NCBI GenBank assembly: GCA_019648995.1
Contig: BLXT01003184.1
Span: forward strand, 1,388,294 to 1,413,958
DNA: 25,665 nucleotides
Direction: 5' to 3'
Source of the DNA: Plakobranchus ocellatus
Lineage: Eukaryota > Mollusca > Gastropoda > Plakobranchidae
Under the pieces are notes generated by a model that made no database searches, was not told the DNA's origin, and saw only the letters and a list, made by a program, of their open reading frames with translations. Shown piece by piece: positions 1-13,300 of the stretch (its first letter is position 1; each line of letters opens with the position of its first letter). A program made the position numbers and the translations under genes.

Positions 1-165
1 TGCCTCTCTTTCTCTCCCCCCCTTTGCTCCCTCTGTGTGTATGACTCTGTTGCTCCCTTTCTCTCTGACTCTCTCTTTCATTCTCTCTCTCTATGCCTGT
101 CTGCCTTTCTCTGTGAGTGTGTGTCTCTCTGTTGCTCCCTCCCTCTCTCACTCTTTCTTCTCTTT
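1..165. repeat. CT-rich imperfect microsatellite
   Basis: Almost pure pyrimidine tract with CTCT and TCTCTGACTC-like units, broken by GTGTGT stretches near 34-40 and 114-124. The short open frame starting at 37 is only a low-complexity Ser/Leu/Cys reading of this tract. Confidence 0.8.
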
Positions 166-822
166 CTAGGCAAGATCAAGATGCACATCTATTTCTATCT
201 TCGTCAGACTCAAATTTTTTTATGTATTATTAGCATTTGATAGTGGTCTTAGATCTAACTTAGTGGACTTGGATCTAGAGTAAGGCCTGTTCGGATGTAA
301 ACACATTGAACATTATGCATGATTTGTACCGCATCTGAACATTTTAAAAACAGTAGCATTTTCAACGCTTCTTGCCATTAGACCAAAAAAAAAACAAAAA
401 ACCAGTAATACAGTAACACAATCTAATTAATGGAAGTACAAAAAGGGGAAACAACCCAAGCTGAAATATCAGCATTATTTTTTAAATAGGGTATCCTTAA
501 ATTTTATTGAAAATAGTTATTCTGTTTTCTTGTTTTTAACAAGTGAATTTAGATTGTGTGCTTGTGGATAGTGTTATTGCCCTGCAAATAAAGACTGAAG
601 TTAGTTAAGCTAGGGCCAGTCTTCATAGAATTGGTCACCAGCTCTTTAAAAACAATTTAAATATGCATTAAATTATATTCATGTGGTAACAAACAACATT
701 CATTTTAATTCAAGTGTTAGAAATAGCTAGTTGACTGATTATTTAAATGCAACTCCTGAAAATATCATGGATTTCGTCTTTACTGATATATAGGAACATT
801 GAACAAAAACAAAACAAAAAAA

Positions 823-844
823 ATATATATATATATATATATAA
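823..844. repeat. (AT)n microsatellite
   Basis: About eleven AT dinucleotides following an A-rich stretch. Confidence 0.9.
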
Positions 845-875
845 ATAGCATTGACCATTACGAGGATTGCATTAG

Positions 876-978
876 ACGCCCCACTCCGTTTTGCAAAAGT
901 CCATGAATTACCCCGAGCTAGTCCAAAATACTCTGAATAGGCGTATGGATTACTCTCAGGTACAACTTGGGTTGGCAG
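876..978 (+). CDS. Possible upstream exon of NCAPD3 (weak)
   Basis: After an AG at 874-875 an open frame reads TPHSVLQKSMNYPELVQ, then NTLNRRMDYSQVQLGLA, up to a CAG|GTCTGT donor at 978/979. It would end with one codon base (G), which fits exon 1 starting with two bases (AT) to give Asp. Local GC content is higher than in the surroundings. Against it: the acceptor has a poor pyrimidine tract, I cannot align the peptide to D3, and another donor at 959/960 (CAG|GTACAA) would break the phase. It could equally be chance open sequence. Confidence 0.28.
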
Positions 979-1182
979 GTCTGTAGCACATAATTATGTA
1001 TGGTAGCCCAGAGCATAGCAATGGAATTTTAAACCTTAATGTTTTAGTAAAATTGCAATCATGTAGTTTGCAAAATACTAAACCTTATCAATGAAATTTC
1101 CCACTTGCAACTTTAGAGAGAGTCTAGTCATGATTCACTTGTAACTCAAGAGCAAATAATTTTTGGCATTCATGTATCTAAG

Positions 1183-1344
1183 ATGACAGCAGAGAAACTT
1201 CAGAAACAACCGAGACAAGAGGAAAAACAATTGAGAATGAAAATCTAGCTGGAAATGCAACACCTGGTGCCACGACTTTGGCTACCACTACTAACACACC
1301 TGTGCTGGGGAGAGCATCCTTTGCCAACATTCCTCTCACACCAG
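1183..1344 (+). CDS. NCAPD3: NCAPD3 exon 1 of window (spacer before HEAT repeats)
   Basis: Acceptor TCTAAG|AT and donor CCAG|GTTTTA. The exon starts with two bases of a split codon, encodes residues 1-53 and leaves one base (G) that joins AC of exon 2 as Asp54. The peptide is hydrophilic and Thr/Glu/Asn-rich (SETTETRGK..., ...TLATTTNTP...) and is probably a disordered linker ahead of the HEAT repeats. An in-frame TAA just upstream (ending at 1182) fixes the acceptor position. Similarity to D3 is weak here; the call rests on phase, composition and position. Confidence 0.75.
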
Positions 1345-4300
1345 GTTTTAACCCTTGTGAGTTTTCCTGTAAACGTATTCAAAGCATGGGTGATTTTTAA
1401 ATGCCCGCCTACCTAAGATGACTTCTGATAAGCCTTAAGGTATTTTTTGAGTGATTGTCATAAACATTCCATTTGTTTCTTTTGGAATATTTTTTGCCAA
1501 GTGAGCTATGGTACGGTTTGAAGCACTGCCCAAGTTTATATCATTCTGTCTATAGAGTGGCAGACTGCTATATAAAAAAATTAGAGATATTGATTTTTTT
1601 TAGTTTACAAATTTGTTGTGGTTTTCACTGTTTTTTTTTTTTTTAATGCTTACCCAATTTGCTTATGTGCTCTTCATTTTTCCTTTTAGATACAAATCTT
1701 AGATCCAAAAATTTATTGGAGACTCTCTATAATTTCATTCCCCAATATTCAGTCTCTGTTCTCTGCATTTCTGACTTTCCATTCTCTCTTACTCTCCATT
1801 CCTCAGACCTACCTGACTCTGAGGGTGTAGTGTCCATGTTCCACAGGCGAGTCTTGGACACAAAAGTGGTGGTCAGGAAATGTGCCCTGCAAGCCTTGCA
1901 GAGCATCATATTGTTTGAGACACCGCGATACAGGCCTCAGGTTTTTTTTTCTTCTAATAGTATAGTCATGTCAGTAACACTTACTTTCTTCTTATGGCTG
2001 TATTTGCATAAGATGGCTATATTATTTCCTTTTTCATCAGTTTTTTGTTTGAAAAATGAAATATGGCACTTCACTTTGGTTCATTTGAACTCTTTATTAA
2101 CCAATTCTTACACTGATCTTTACTTCCCAATCAGTTTGAGCACAATTGGGCCATATGGACATTCAAGCAAACTTTATTTACTAATCACATTTTTTGTAAA
2201 CAATTTTTTTTATGTCTTTTTTGTTTTTTCGCTCGTCAGGACTTATTGGTACTGCAAGAAAGATGTGCTGATCCAGCTTTGTCTGTGAGGAAACAGGCAG
2301 TCCAGTCTCTCTCTGAACTGTTGCAAGCTTGTCCACAAAATGAGGCCATACAAAAGTAAAATAGAAAAGTTTATTTAAAAAAAAGTATATTCAAATTTGA
2401 AAAAAGATTTGTTTAATATAGGCATTACTTGTTTTTTTAAACTTTTTTTTTTCAAGGGCTAAAATATTATTTTGTGAATAAATATAGAGTCATTGGTTGG
2501 AAGTCAATCTTTTAGATTAAATTTTTGATAAACCTCTTTTTTTGAAGTATGTGGTAGATATTTCATGTGTTGCTTTGCCCATATATTATTGTTTAAAAAA
2601 TCTCCACCATTTGTGCTCTTGGATGTGTCACTTTGAGAACTTATATTTATTGTATTCTGATGCAGAGTTTTATTTATCAACTTTAGAAATACTTTGATTA
2701 AGACCCTTCAAAATTTTTGTACATTTCTTGCTGCCCTTTTTCCTTCTACATGTAAAAGAGTATTTCTTGCTAGCCCTTTCCTGCCTGTTGTATTTCCTCT
2801 TCTCAGGCCTGCCTACTTGTCCCGATTTTTTATGCAATTCACGATTTCACAGTTGAAGGTGAAAATGTCCTGATTTTTCCAATTTGATCCTTCCATTTGC
2901 TGGCACAATTTTTTTCCCTTTGATTTTGCCTCGGAAAAACCTGCACGCGGATAATCAAGGCCTCAATGCTGCCATTTCTTTTCCTTCCCTCTCGACTGTG
3001 ATATATAGGCTATGCCTGCCTGAGTAATAACTCAGAACGAGAGGGCACAAACGAGTCGATCTTACTTGTTCTGACTTTGTATCTGCCACCGTCCTTTTTT
3101 TTCTCGAGAGATCTGGCCGCCGATTTCAGCATTATTTATTTTGTTTGGGCTCTATGCATAACTAGGTACCCTCTACCTACATCATAGTATAATACCTGAT
3201 TTTCTGTGCGACGGTTATTTATCATTTAGTTTTGTGGCTCTCTCCAAAGATCTTCCGATGGTTTACTTGGTAGGCCAAAGCCAGTTTTTTGATGTTTGTT
3301 TTAATAAACCATCCTACTAATGACCTACGTTGAACTTAACAGCGAGTCATTTTTCCTTTGTTTAATTTAAACTTTATTTGCTATTTTCTGCATGAAAAGT
3401 CACACTATAAAAATATATATTGAATTAAAATGATAACTGCACGCATGGTGCTATATTTTTATTAAAGGGGACAGATTGAAACATAGTTATAAAGTTGCAA
3501 GAAAAACAAAAATGCCATGAACGAACATTGGAGGTCTAAAGGGATGTACATGTTCAAAAATCAAGAAATATGGCACTTGGCATTACTTAAATAAATTCAT
3601 TCAAAGCATATAAAATATTTTTGGTGTCAAACATTTATTTGACCATTGAGGAAAACCACGTTTGCTAATTGCCAGTCATTAATATTTAAAGATAGACCCT
3701 ATTGCAATCCTTTGATCTTTCACCTTACAATGTTAATTTGAGGTATAAAAGGCAGGGATGAGAGCCATGGCGCTGGCCTTGCACAGCGCATTACAACAGA
3801 AGATTTGCGAATTTTGTGTGTGTGTGAATGAGAGAGAGAGAGAGAGACTATGAACAAAATTAATATTAAACCCTAGGTGAGATTGAGGATTGAGAAGTCT
3901 TTGATTTTTAGAAATAGGTTTTTGTTAATTACATCAAGATCGAGAATTGATTTAGATCAGATAAGCTTAAATTTCATTTGATCCAGGCTTAGATCCATAC
4001 ACACGTACTTTGGGGTCTTAATTTAAAGCAGCATTACAAAATCAAAGTCTAGCGTGAGATTTTTTCAGCCAAGATTCCACTAGATCTAGTAGGCCCACAA
4101 GATCAAATCTGTTGTAGATCTAACGCATAATGTCAGCGGGCTAGATGAAAGGCTCAAAGTAAAGAAATCCAGGGTGTCTTTCCTTGGTGGGCGATATCGA
4201 TAAAAATTAAAAAGCCTCTGTTTTTATATGGTGTGGGGTGTTAATGACACAATGGGTGGCGGACCTGTTTTGAGATCTACAAGAACGGCTCTGTTGCAAT

Positions 4301-7300
4301 TCAAGCCCTGCTACCGATGCCTGGCTTAATGGGGGGGGGGGAGGCTGGGCTGAAAGCCTGAGATCACATTGCAAATCCAAAACAAAATCTATCTTGACAC
4401 TGGGTTGGTAAACCATTCTCAGGTATACATACATACACACACGCAAGAACTCTCCCTCTCTTCTTTTTTTCTTCTTTTGATTATTAAGTCTGAAAATCTA
4501 GATAGATCAATCAAGTTTGGATTGGGTTCTACATCCACATATTATGAAGAATTTGTGGGTTTGAAGAAGCACTGCATGCAATACTCATAATCTTGTTTAA
4601 CAAGCTCAACTTGAGATTTTTTACGTGTTTAGATCTATGTATTGAATGTATCTTGAATTGGGCAGGTAGTATGCACTCCAGGAAGACTGAAAGGCAGCAT
4701 TTAAAAATATCAGTTGACGTTTATGTATTGGATCATTGTACTTTCTCCTTCTCTCTCTTCCTCACTCTTGCAACTTTCCAAATCTGACTGTTTTCCTTGA
4801 TTTGCCCATCATTCACCAGTCAGTTTTAAACCCCTTTAGTTTCATTAGAAATCTGATGAGTAATTGAATCATTCTCGCTAGTTCCCTTTTTGAAAATATT
4901 ATCACAAAAGTATTTTAATAAATGTTAATAATAAGTCCTTCTAATTTTTATAAACGGTTAATTTTCAAGTAGGCAAGCCTGTCTTCTCTTCCCATCTTGT
5001 CTTTCCTTTCCAAACCTATATTTCCGTCAGCTATATATCTCTGATCAAAGTTCAGTCAGATGTTTTTGTTATTAACTTAAGTCTTTATGTCTAATTTTTC
5101 AATCAGGGCATGGATATTTGGTACCTTGCCTCAGGTGATGGATAGAGAGACAACAGTACAGGAGAAGTGTTTTGATATGTTGGAAGAAGCTATTTTGTTG
5201 AAGCTGAGGCCCCTCAAGCAAGGATGGTAGGTTATCAAAAAAATCTCTTTCTTTTTGAATTCTTGGCCTCAGTCTTATGAATTTGAGGGTTGTCACTGTT
5301 TACAGTTGAAAATTGGGAAAGCACATTCTATCTTGGTTCCCAGGTAATAGAAGAGAAACATTTTGGCAAGTGAAAAATGAGATTTGGGGGGGAAAATGGA
5401 CCAATGCCTTATCTATAAAGATTTCCTAATACTGTGAAAATATTTTTTTGTAGGCACCCTTGGCAAATCAGAAATTGGTTTTGTTAAAGCATATTTGGAA
5501 AAGTTACATGATAATAATTGCAATTTTGACACATTTTGCCAAATTGATTTAATAGAATTGAGCTCAAATTTTGTGTAATGCAAAACATTTGGATTGATTT
5601 CTAAGAGGCGTAGACTGGCCCAACAAGATAATTCGAAAACATACAGGTAATCAGTGGGTCAGGAATCTACCTAAATCAAGATATAGATTTTTAAAGAAAA
5701 ATAAAGATGGGTAACAGAAAAAGCTATGAGAATAATTACCAGTAATCAGTGTAAAAATTTTATTGTTTAAAAATATCCTTTCAAAGGTTGGTTTTTAAAA
5801 CAATAACTTAAGTTGATTACTTCATGGAAAGTCCAAATTGAGTGGTCGATTGACATAAGATTTGAACAGACACAAGCATTCTGAGGTGTAAATGTTTTCA
5901 TAGACTCTTCATTGAATGTGGCTGTTGCAAGTAGTTTAAATTAGACACTTGTGCAAATAATTTATGGTTCCTAAAAGCAGCCTGGACTTTCATTTTTTTG
6001 TTTTTACCTACTTGGCCATCATAATGCACCACATTTTTGTTTTCATCTTGTTATCTTTCCTTGTTTCAGTGTGGCTGACGGCAATGAATGGGATTTACTC
6101 AACGTTATTACAGATGAGCCCTCTGAAAAATTAAGGTACAAGTTTAATTTATGGTAATGTAGGCCTTCCTGCTTTACCCCTTGATCATCTCAACTAGATG
6201 CAGATGTAAAGGGAAGCATTTTGGCTGCATTATCAGGCCATGATTTTGAAATTTTCCCCACATAATTAGTCATTTTATTATACTGAACTATTTCCTTTTC
6301 TGTTCATCTCATGCATTTTTCGACTTCCTAAAACTTATTCACTGATCCTGCAAATTTTATAGCATGAAACGTTCAAAGAATAAAGCCTGACTGGATAGAA
6401 CTTTTAAAAATAAAAAGATGTAATTGTTAATTTAAGTAATTGAATTTAATTTGTTTGCTTTTTCTAAAGAGGATCTATATGAGCAATTGCCAAAAGATGG
6501 GCCCCAAAACTGTATCACTTAGGCCTCTTGTTCATGTTTTCAAACATCTGATAACATTGATGTCAATACATAACATTTTTGCTGATGTTGAAACTTTTCT
6601 CTTTTTAAATTCCTTTCTTTCCTTTCACATTCTTTTGCTTCCCTTGCTCAACTCAAGACGTTACCTGCAAAAAGCATGCCAGTACTGGGCTAGAACTAAA
6701 AAGATAAAGCCTGCTATGGTTAGTGCAATACAGAGTCATATCATTGGACCAAATGACAGGGTAAGATGAACTTTACACAAAATTTGTTCTGATTTTTTTT
6801 TAACACTGTTCTCCCAAATTGAAACTTGGAAATGATCTGCCAAAAAAAAAGTGTAAATGTCATCTTTTGTTTCTTTTTTTTTTTTTTTTTTCTCCTTTAA
6901 TATTTTCCTCCAAATAAAACTTTTGAAATGCCAAAGGCTATTCAAACTACTGTTTTTCCTATCCAAGGAGTAAAAATTAATGTAAATGAGAAATCCAACA
7001 ATTATTTTGATAATTTGGTGTGCATCTTCCACTGTTGCTCTCAGGGACATAGTATTTTTTTTTTAAATTGGATCTTATTCATGAAGTAGTTTGAGTCATT
7101 GTTGTAAGCATATATTACAGGAATCAAAGCATAGTCATAAGTCATATTTTATATGGATTTTTCAATTTATAGTTGTCAGAAATAAACACTGGCCTGCACA
7201 TATAATTGCAGGACTTTGCAAGGTGTTGGCCCTAATCACATAATCCCAGTTTTGAGAATACTTCGAGAAAAATCAAACACTTTTGGCTTGATAGCCATTT

Positions 7301-10300
7301 GAGATTAGACTCTTCATCCTTGACCTCTTGTAATTTATTTAGTCATTGGTTTCTACATCATGGTGACTCAAGGCAACAATATCAAGCTCATGATGATTAC
7401 AAAGCCAGATGTCTCTATATGAATTTGTATTGATAATAATCATCATAACAGTCTGTTGTCGACAGAAATGAAACCTCCCAAATTTATCACTAGGATCCCA
7501 CTGTGTATAGTTCATCCTGGAATTCTGAGTGATTGTATGATGGTGCTTGGGGTCTAATAACCAAAATATCATAAAGGCTGCCATTTATTTTTCTTTTCTC
7601 AGTTTCCTTACAAGTAAAATCAAGGATATTTTATTATATTGTAGATGTAATTTTTAGCAAGAACAGGATTATTAAATATCGATACACTTACTGTAATTCT
7701 TTTCAATAAAATACTGTCCAATTGAGGGAGTGGGGCAGTTGTTTCATATTATTTAATATCTTTGATGAGTACTCCAAAAGATTACATTTCATTTTTCCAC
7801 TGCCATTTTGCTGCAAACTGTTTCATTTTTTTTATGGCATTACCGTTACATATATTCGCCCCTTTTCACCCTTTTTTGATTAAAAAAAAAATTTTTTTTT
7901 TTCAATTTATTTTTTTTGTAAGGCTGCCTGGATGTTCCTTGCTGAGCTGTCCAAAACAACAGTAAAAATCGACTATACATTTGTTATGAATCAATGGAAA
8001 ACCAATGCAGACTCTTTACAAGGTGTGTGGAATATTATTTTGCTTTGTTTTTCAAGTGTAAAAGAAAACAAACAAAAAGCAATGTTTTGACCCCTCTATA
8101 AATTTTTTTAATGTGTCATTTATTTGAAATTTAACACATTATGGAAACCACCAGTTGCTGGTTTCTTTTTTTTTTTTCTGTCTTATATTTTAAATATTCT
8201 AAAAAAAATCAAATTGTTAGCTCTTATAGCTACAATCATTTATATCTCCTGCCTCCTTCAATACAAATTTAATGAAGAAAATTACTTGTTGTCAATTTTT
8301 TATATATTTTTTTAAAAAATATAGGCCTGTCAAGCGAAGCATGTGGTAAATGGACCAATGTTCTTTCTGTGATGGGAACGACGACAAAATTCATTCCTGA
8401 ACAAACAATTGAGGACATACTATGTGAGACTTAAATTTGGGGTCTTCCAACTTGTTTATAGAGTTTGATGACCTATCATCTTGTGTTCTTCCTATCTTCA
8501 TTTGTTCCATATGCCCACCAGAGGTTTAATTTATTTATCCCTCATAATTTTTTGACTAGTGTTATATTTGCTCCTATCAGCCTTTTTATTTAAAAAAAAA
8601 AAAGGAAGTTTGTTTTGATCCAACAGCTATGCTTAAGTTGCTAATTATAAAAAATATAACATGGCGAAAAACTCCTTGTGCCGTGTATTGATTTCTTTGT
8701 GGTGACTCTACCATTGGCCATAAACGCTTATGTGTGCTGGCATATCGCACAAATATTTAAAAAAAAATTTGTTTTCTTTGTCAGATGATCTGAAAGAGCG
8801 CTTACGCCAGTTCTCCTACCCACCCCCTATTATCGCTGGAATGGTTAATTGTGTATCTAAGGTATGTGTTACCATAAAGAATATAAAATTGTCTAAAAGT
8901 TTTAAAGCTGGTTAGGTTCACTGGTCAATAAAGGCATACTGTTAAAAGCCAAGATTCAAGGGTCAGAAAGGGTACATATTTTGATGATAAAATTTTATTG
9001 AAGGGCAAAAAAAAAGCTGTCACAAAATGTAGCCATATGATTTTTTTGTAACTTTCTGCTTGCAAAATACATTTACATAGATGCTTCAGATAAGTCATAC
9101 CCAAGAATAGATGTATCAATTGATAATATATACACATCTAGGTGTAGAAAGAAGCTGATACAAGGAATGCTGCACATCCAGCTTTGGTCAGAAATCCATC
9201 TTTTAGCTTGTGACTAGGATTTTTTATGTCCCTAAGCAGACCTTAATTTATGAAAATTTCATGAACTTTTGTTCTGCTATGTAAACCTTCCTAGTATTAC
9301 GAAAAAGTCAAAATTATTACTAAAAATGTATCAGATTACAGAAATACCAAAACGCCTGATTCGTTACAAATTTTGGAGGCTCAAGCACAGCAAGTCTTTG
9401 TTCTGTTCAGTGCATGAGCCAGAGATGCTGTAAAGCTTGAAGAGGGCTTGTGTCCTGAGCGTCACTTAGAGTAGTGATCATTCTACTAAATGTAAAGACT
9501 ACAGTGTGTATTATAGCTGTAAATTTTAATTTACAGATCCATATATAGAGGGAAGTAATAGTGCTAACATGCGCTGCTCATGGTGAAAAAAGAAAACAAG
9601 AAATTCAATAGTATCAGTTTGGGTACATTTTTGTTATTACTGATTTTGGGTCTAAATTACGAATTTTTTCCTCTTGGTTTACTTAATTGTATGTTCCCAA
9701 CTAGGCAGGTATGTATGCATGTTTAAGTCCTCATTTTAAAAAATTTATTTAAGTTTACTAAAGTTGAACTGGCTGATAGATTGAATGTTTAAGAAGCTTC
9801 TTTTCTTGTTGTTAGGAGCACTTCAAATCAAATGTAGTGTAATCAAACCAGATTCCTTTCTTTAATTTGAAGCTGCATGCTTGCACTAGCAGGGAAACTT
9901 CCCAAAGACAGATGCAGATGTGGGGGGAAGAGTTAATGGTTGCCTGTGATCGGTACATGTCGGACATCATCCTCAAAGCAGAGAACAGTCCAGGTAACTT
10001 AACCATTATGTATGTGGCTACCACTAACACAGATAATATTTTGTAATATGGTAAACCCTATGTACAAAATTATTGCTACTTTGTTTCTTAGCAAAGCTTT
10101 GAAAAAAATAAGCTTTCTTCTAATTCCTAAATTTCTTATTCTTTAAAATGTAGTTTTTTGATCATGCTATATCTGATGGTGACAAAGAGAATGTAGAAAG
10201 AAAAATGGTGTGCATCGCATCATTAAAAAAAATGCTCAGTAAAATTGTGGAAAGGGAAAAATTTCATTTCAATGATAATGAATTGAATTTGTGTTATCCT

Positions 10301-13300
10301 GTTACATACAATAAATAATCATTGTTTATTTTAATATGTTTGATCATATGCAGTACTAAGCTTCTGGAATGGTGAGATATGAGTGTTTTCATGCTTTTTT
10401 TCTTTACTTTGGAAGAAAACAAACTGGAATTTTTTTCGTTTTTTTTTTTATTTGAAGAAAGAGGCTTTGAATTTTTGTTTTTATACATGTAGTATCACTA
10501 TAAAATGAGACACTTTGAGTCAATAGCAAACGAATAAATATAGGAGAGCAAGCTAATCAAAGGCATGGAAGAGCAGTCCCAATTACAGGCATGGAAGAGC
10601 AGTCCTAATTACAAGCATGGAAGAGAAGTCCTAGTTATAAACATGGAAGAGAAGTCCTAGTTATAGACATGGAAGAGAAGTCCTAGTTATAGACATGGAA
10701 GAGCAGTCCTAATTACAAGCATGGAAGAGAAGTCCTAGTTATAGACATGGAAGGGAAGTCCTAGTTATAGGCATGAAAGAGAAGTACTAGTTATATAGAC
10801 ATGAGCAGTTCTAGTTATAGACATGGAAGAAAAGTTCTAGGTATAGACATGGAAGAGCAGTCTTAGTTATAGACATGGAAGAGCAGTCCGAGTTATACGC
10901 ATGGAAGAGAAGTCCTAGTTATAGGCATGGAAGAGCAGTCCTAGTTGTAGGTATGAAGGAGCAGTTGTAGTTACAGGCATGAAAGAGCAGTCCTACTTAT
11001 AGGCATGGAAAAGCAGTCCTACATATAGGCATAAAAGAAAAGTCTTGAGTTATCAACTTTTTATGTCCAAATTTCACAATCTTCTGTGAAATCTTTTGAT
11101 GTTAATGCTGCTTAAAATCCATGATCATTACTTTTTAAAAACATATAAAGCTCATTTTTAAAGACTAAATTCTTCACAAAATGTCTCATTTGAGGTGACG
11201 CTCCATCTGTTTTTGCCAATGCCAGTTTCATCTTAATTTTTTTTCCCTCTCCCTTTCTGCAACTTTTGTTTAGTCATTTTTGGTGTGTCTTCAGTGTTTC
11301 TAGAATCCCTCTGTGTATGCCTTATTTATTTATTTATTTTTTTTATATTATTTTTTAAATTGATGCTGTCCTCAAGCCTCATTCAGTTTGCTGTTTTAAA
11401 TATCATGCTCACTATGCACAGTATGATCATGCTTGTGACAAGCAGTAATAAATCCCCAAGGCTTATTTTGCACACTGCTTTATTTTTTGACATCCACTGT
11501 TGGCCTTATTTGTTCATACAATTCAGGCCTGTGAACTATCCTATTATTTATATGTCATGTCTTAGCCAGTGAGAGAGAGTTATTTTCAACAACAAACTAT
11601 TAATATTATAAAAGAGTCTGAATTTCATTATGAAATGCAGATATCAATTGTGAGAAAGCTTAAGAGTTAATGATTTGGTATTGAGATGGTACTGTGGTGC
11701 TAAGTGCTTTTTTTTTTTAATCGTGGATGGGCTGGTTCACATGCAGACATTGTTTTGAGGCAAAATTTATTTTCTTTTCAATGTCTGGAAACACTTTATT
11801 TTTGAACGCATTAAACAATTATGTGGCTTGAATTTTATTGTAAATGTAAGGCCTTAACATTAACTGTGTTGTGTATACCGGCATGAGGCATTAAATTTGA
11901 ATAGGTTTTCCTTGTGATGTATCTTTTCTTCGGGGTGGGGAGAGAAGGAGAATGGACTTGATTGTAAAGACATGACTAATCAAAGATGACAAAACCTAAT
12001 CATCCCTTCCTCTCCTTCCTTTTGTCTTTATAAGGGAAAGATTTTTATTTTTAATTCCAGGCCAACAAAAAAAAAAGGGACCAATTTGCGCAACATTTAA
12101 CATGTATCATCCTTGTAAAAAGAAAAAACTAGACCTACATGTTTGTGTATTCAAAACATATCAGAAATCAACAAGAAATTGAAGAACAAGATGCATATTT
12201 TTAATTTAAAAAAAAAACAAAAAAAAACACGCACACACACACATANNNNNNNNNNNNNNNNNNNNNNNNNNNNNNNNNNNNNNNNNNNNNNNNNNNNNNN
12301 NNNNNNAAAAAAAAAAAAAAAAAAAAATTTTCAAACCAATTTGACAATGCCAAACTGATTGATGCAGATTTATTATGATTGTTGAAGGTGTCATATCCCT
12401 GTTTTAAATTTTGAAAAGAAAATTTCCTTCAGGTGGGATTGATGCAGGTCAGCAATTAATGTATTTCAGTTGCACTTACTAAAACTTTTGCCTATGAAAT
12501 CTATAAATGGAATTTCTTTAAGTTGTCCAGCACTTGTGATTTTTAAAAAATTATTAGTTGCTGCAAGTGTTCTATTCATTTTTCTTCAAATTACTATCTT
12601 GCCTCTAATTTCTTCATCATTAACCTTTTTAAAAATTTATAACAATTTCAACTTATGTTATACCATTTGTACCTTATTTCATTTGTCATGCTTGATGTAA
12701 AGAACATTTTTTAAATCTTAATAAAACCAATAAAACATTTAAAGCATCAAGTAAGTTACAGCCGAGCAAATTCCTGTTTCTCTTTGCAGATTCTCAAATA
12801 GATGAAGAGCAGATGATAAAGTATGTGTTCACCCTAGGGGAAGTGTGTCAGCGCTGTCCAACTAGGATCCCCAAAAGAGCTGCCCTTCTTATCCAGTCCA
12901 TTGTGGCAGCACCTTGCATTGATAGCCTCAGTATGACTGCGTAGTTTGGATAATTATTTTTTCTTAAGTTTTCCAGTTCATCAAATGTATAAAACTTTAA
13001 AAGAAAGAAGAAGGCAGCAAAAAACAGAGTTTCACAGATACGATACAGTTTTCACAAAAGGAAAAGGGGCGCCAAAAAATATTACTGAAATTACTTAAGA
13101 TAATGAGTGAAAGAAATCGCAGGCCTGGAATTTAAAAAATAAAATTATGGAGCAAGAGAAACTTTTTAGTTTTCAGTCCTTAGTATAACTGCTTTGCAAG
13201 GACAAATCTGTCTTGAGAATATAAATTTCACTTTTATAATATCATCAACAATCTTAATGCTGACCTTTTTTTTGGGTCACTTTTTTTCCTTAAATTTGAG

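Larger units (their letters stand above)
1..1182. other. Upstream intron or flank of NCAPD3
   Basis: AT-rich sequence before the first secure exon. It holds an imperfect CT-rich tract (1-165), an AT microsatellite (823-844) and one weak candidate exon (876-978). I see no promoter or translation start for NCAPD3 here; the gene's 5' end must lie further upstream. Confidence 0.75.
2356..5106 (+). other. Intron 3 (2.75 kb)
   Basis: GTAAAA...AATCAG. It holds a possible dispersed repeat (about 2805-2970), a TATA-like word with a 28-codon frame (3744-3853), GT and GA microsatellites (3815-3847), an 11-G run (4331-4341) and several TAGATCTA-type words (3950-4150). No exon is needed here, because the protein continues directly from exon 3 to exon 4. 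Confidence 0.85.
9994..12789 (+). other. Intron 10 (2.8 kb, with minisatellite and assembly gap)
   Basis: GTAACT...TTGCAG, the longest intron in the window. It contains the 26-base minisatellite (10562-11053), a 61-base run of N (12246-12306) flanked by AC and A tracts, and otherwise AT-rich sequence. Its length is uncertain because of the gap. Confidence 0.9.

Noticed and set aside
1659-2288. 209-codon open frame across exon 2 and intron 2
   Set aside because: Only 1807-1940 is conserved D3 coding sequence. Both flanks are T-rich intron, and the frame enters exon 3 out of phase and stops.
6736-7050. 104-codon minus-strand open frame
   Set aside because: Covers the end of exon 6 in antisense plus T runs read as poly-Lys; no domain and no splice support.
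7339-7584. 81-codon minus-strand open frame
   Set aside because: Intronic, His/Asn-rich with no domain; length is unremarkable for AT-rich DNA of this size.
10562-11053. Repeat array as a CRISPR
   Set aside because: Units are head-to-tail with no unique spacers, and the array lies in an intron of an animal gene. It is a minisatellite.
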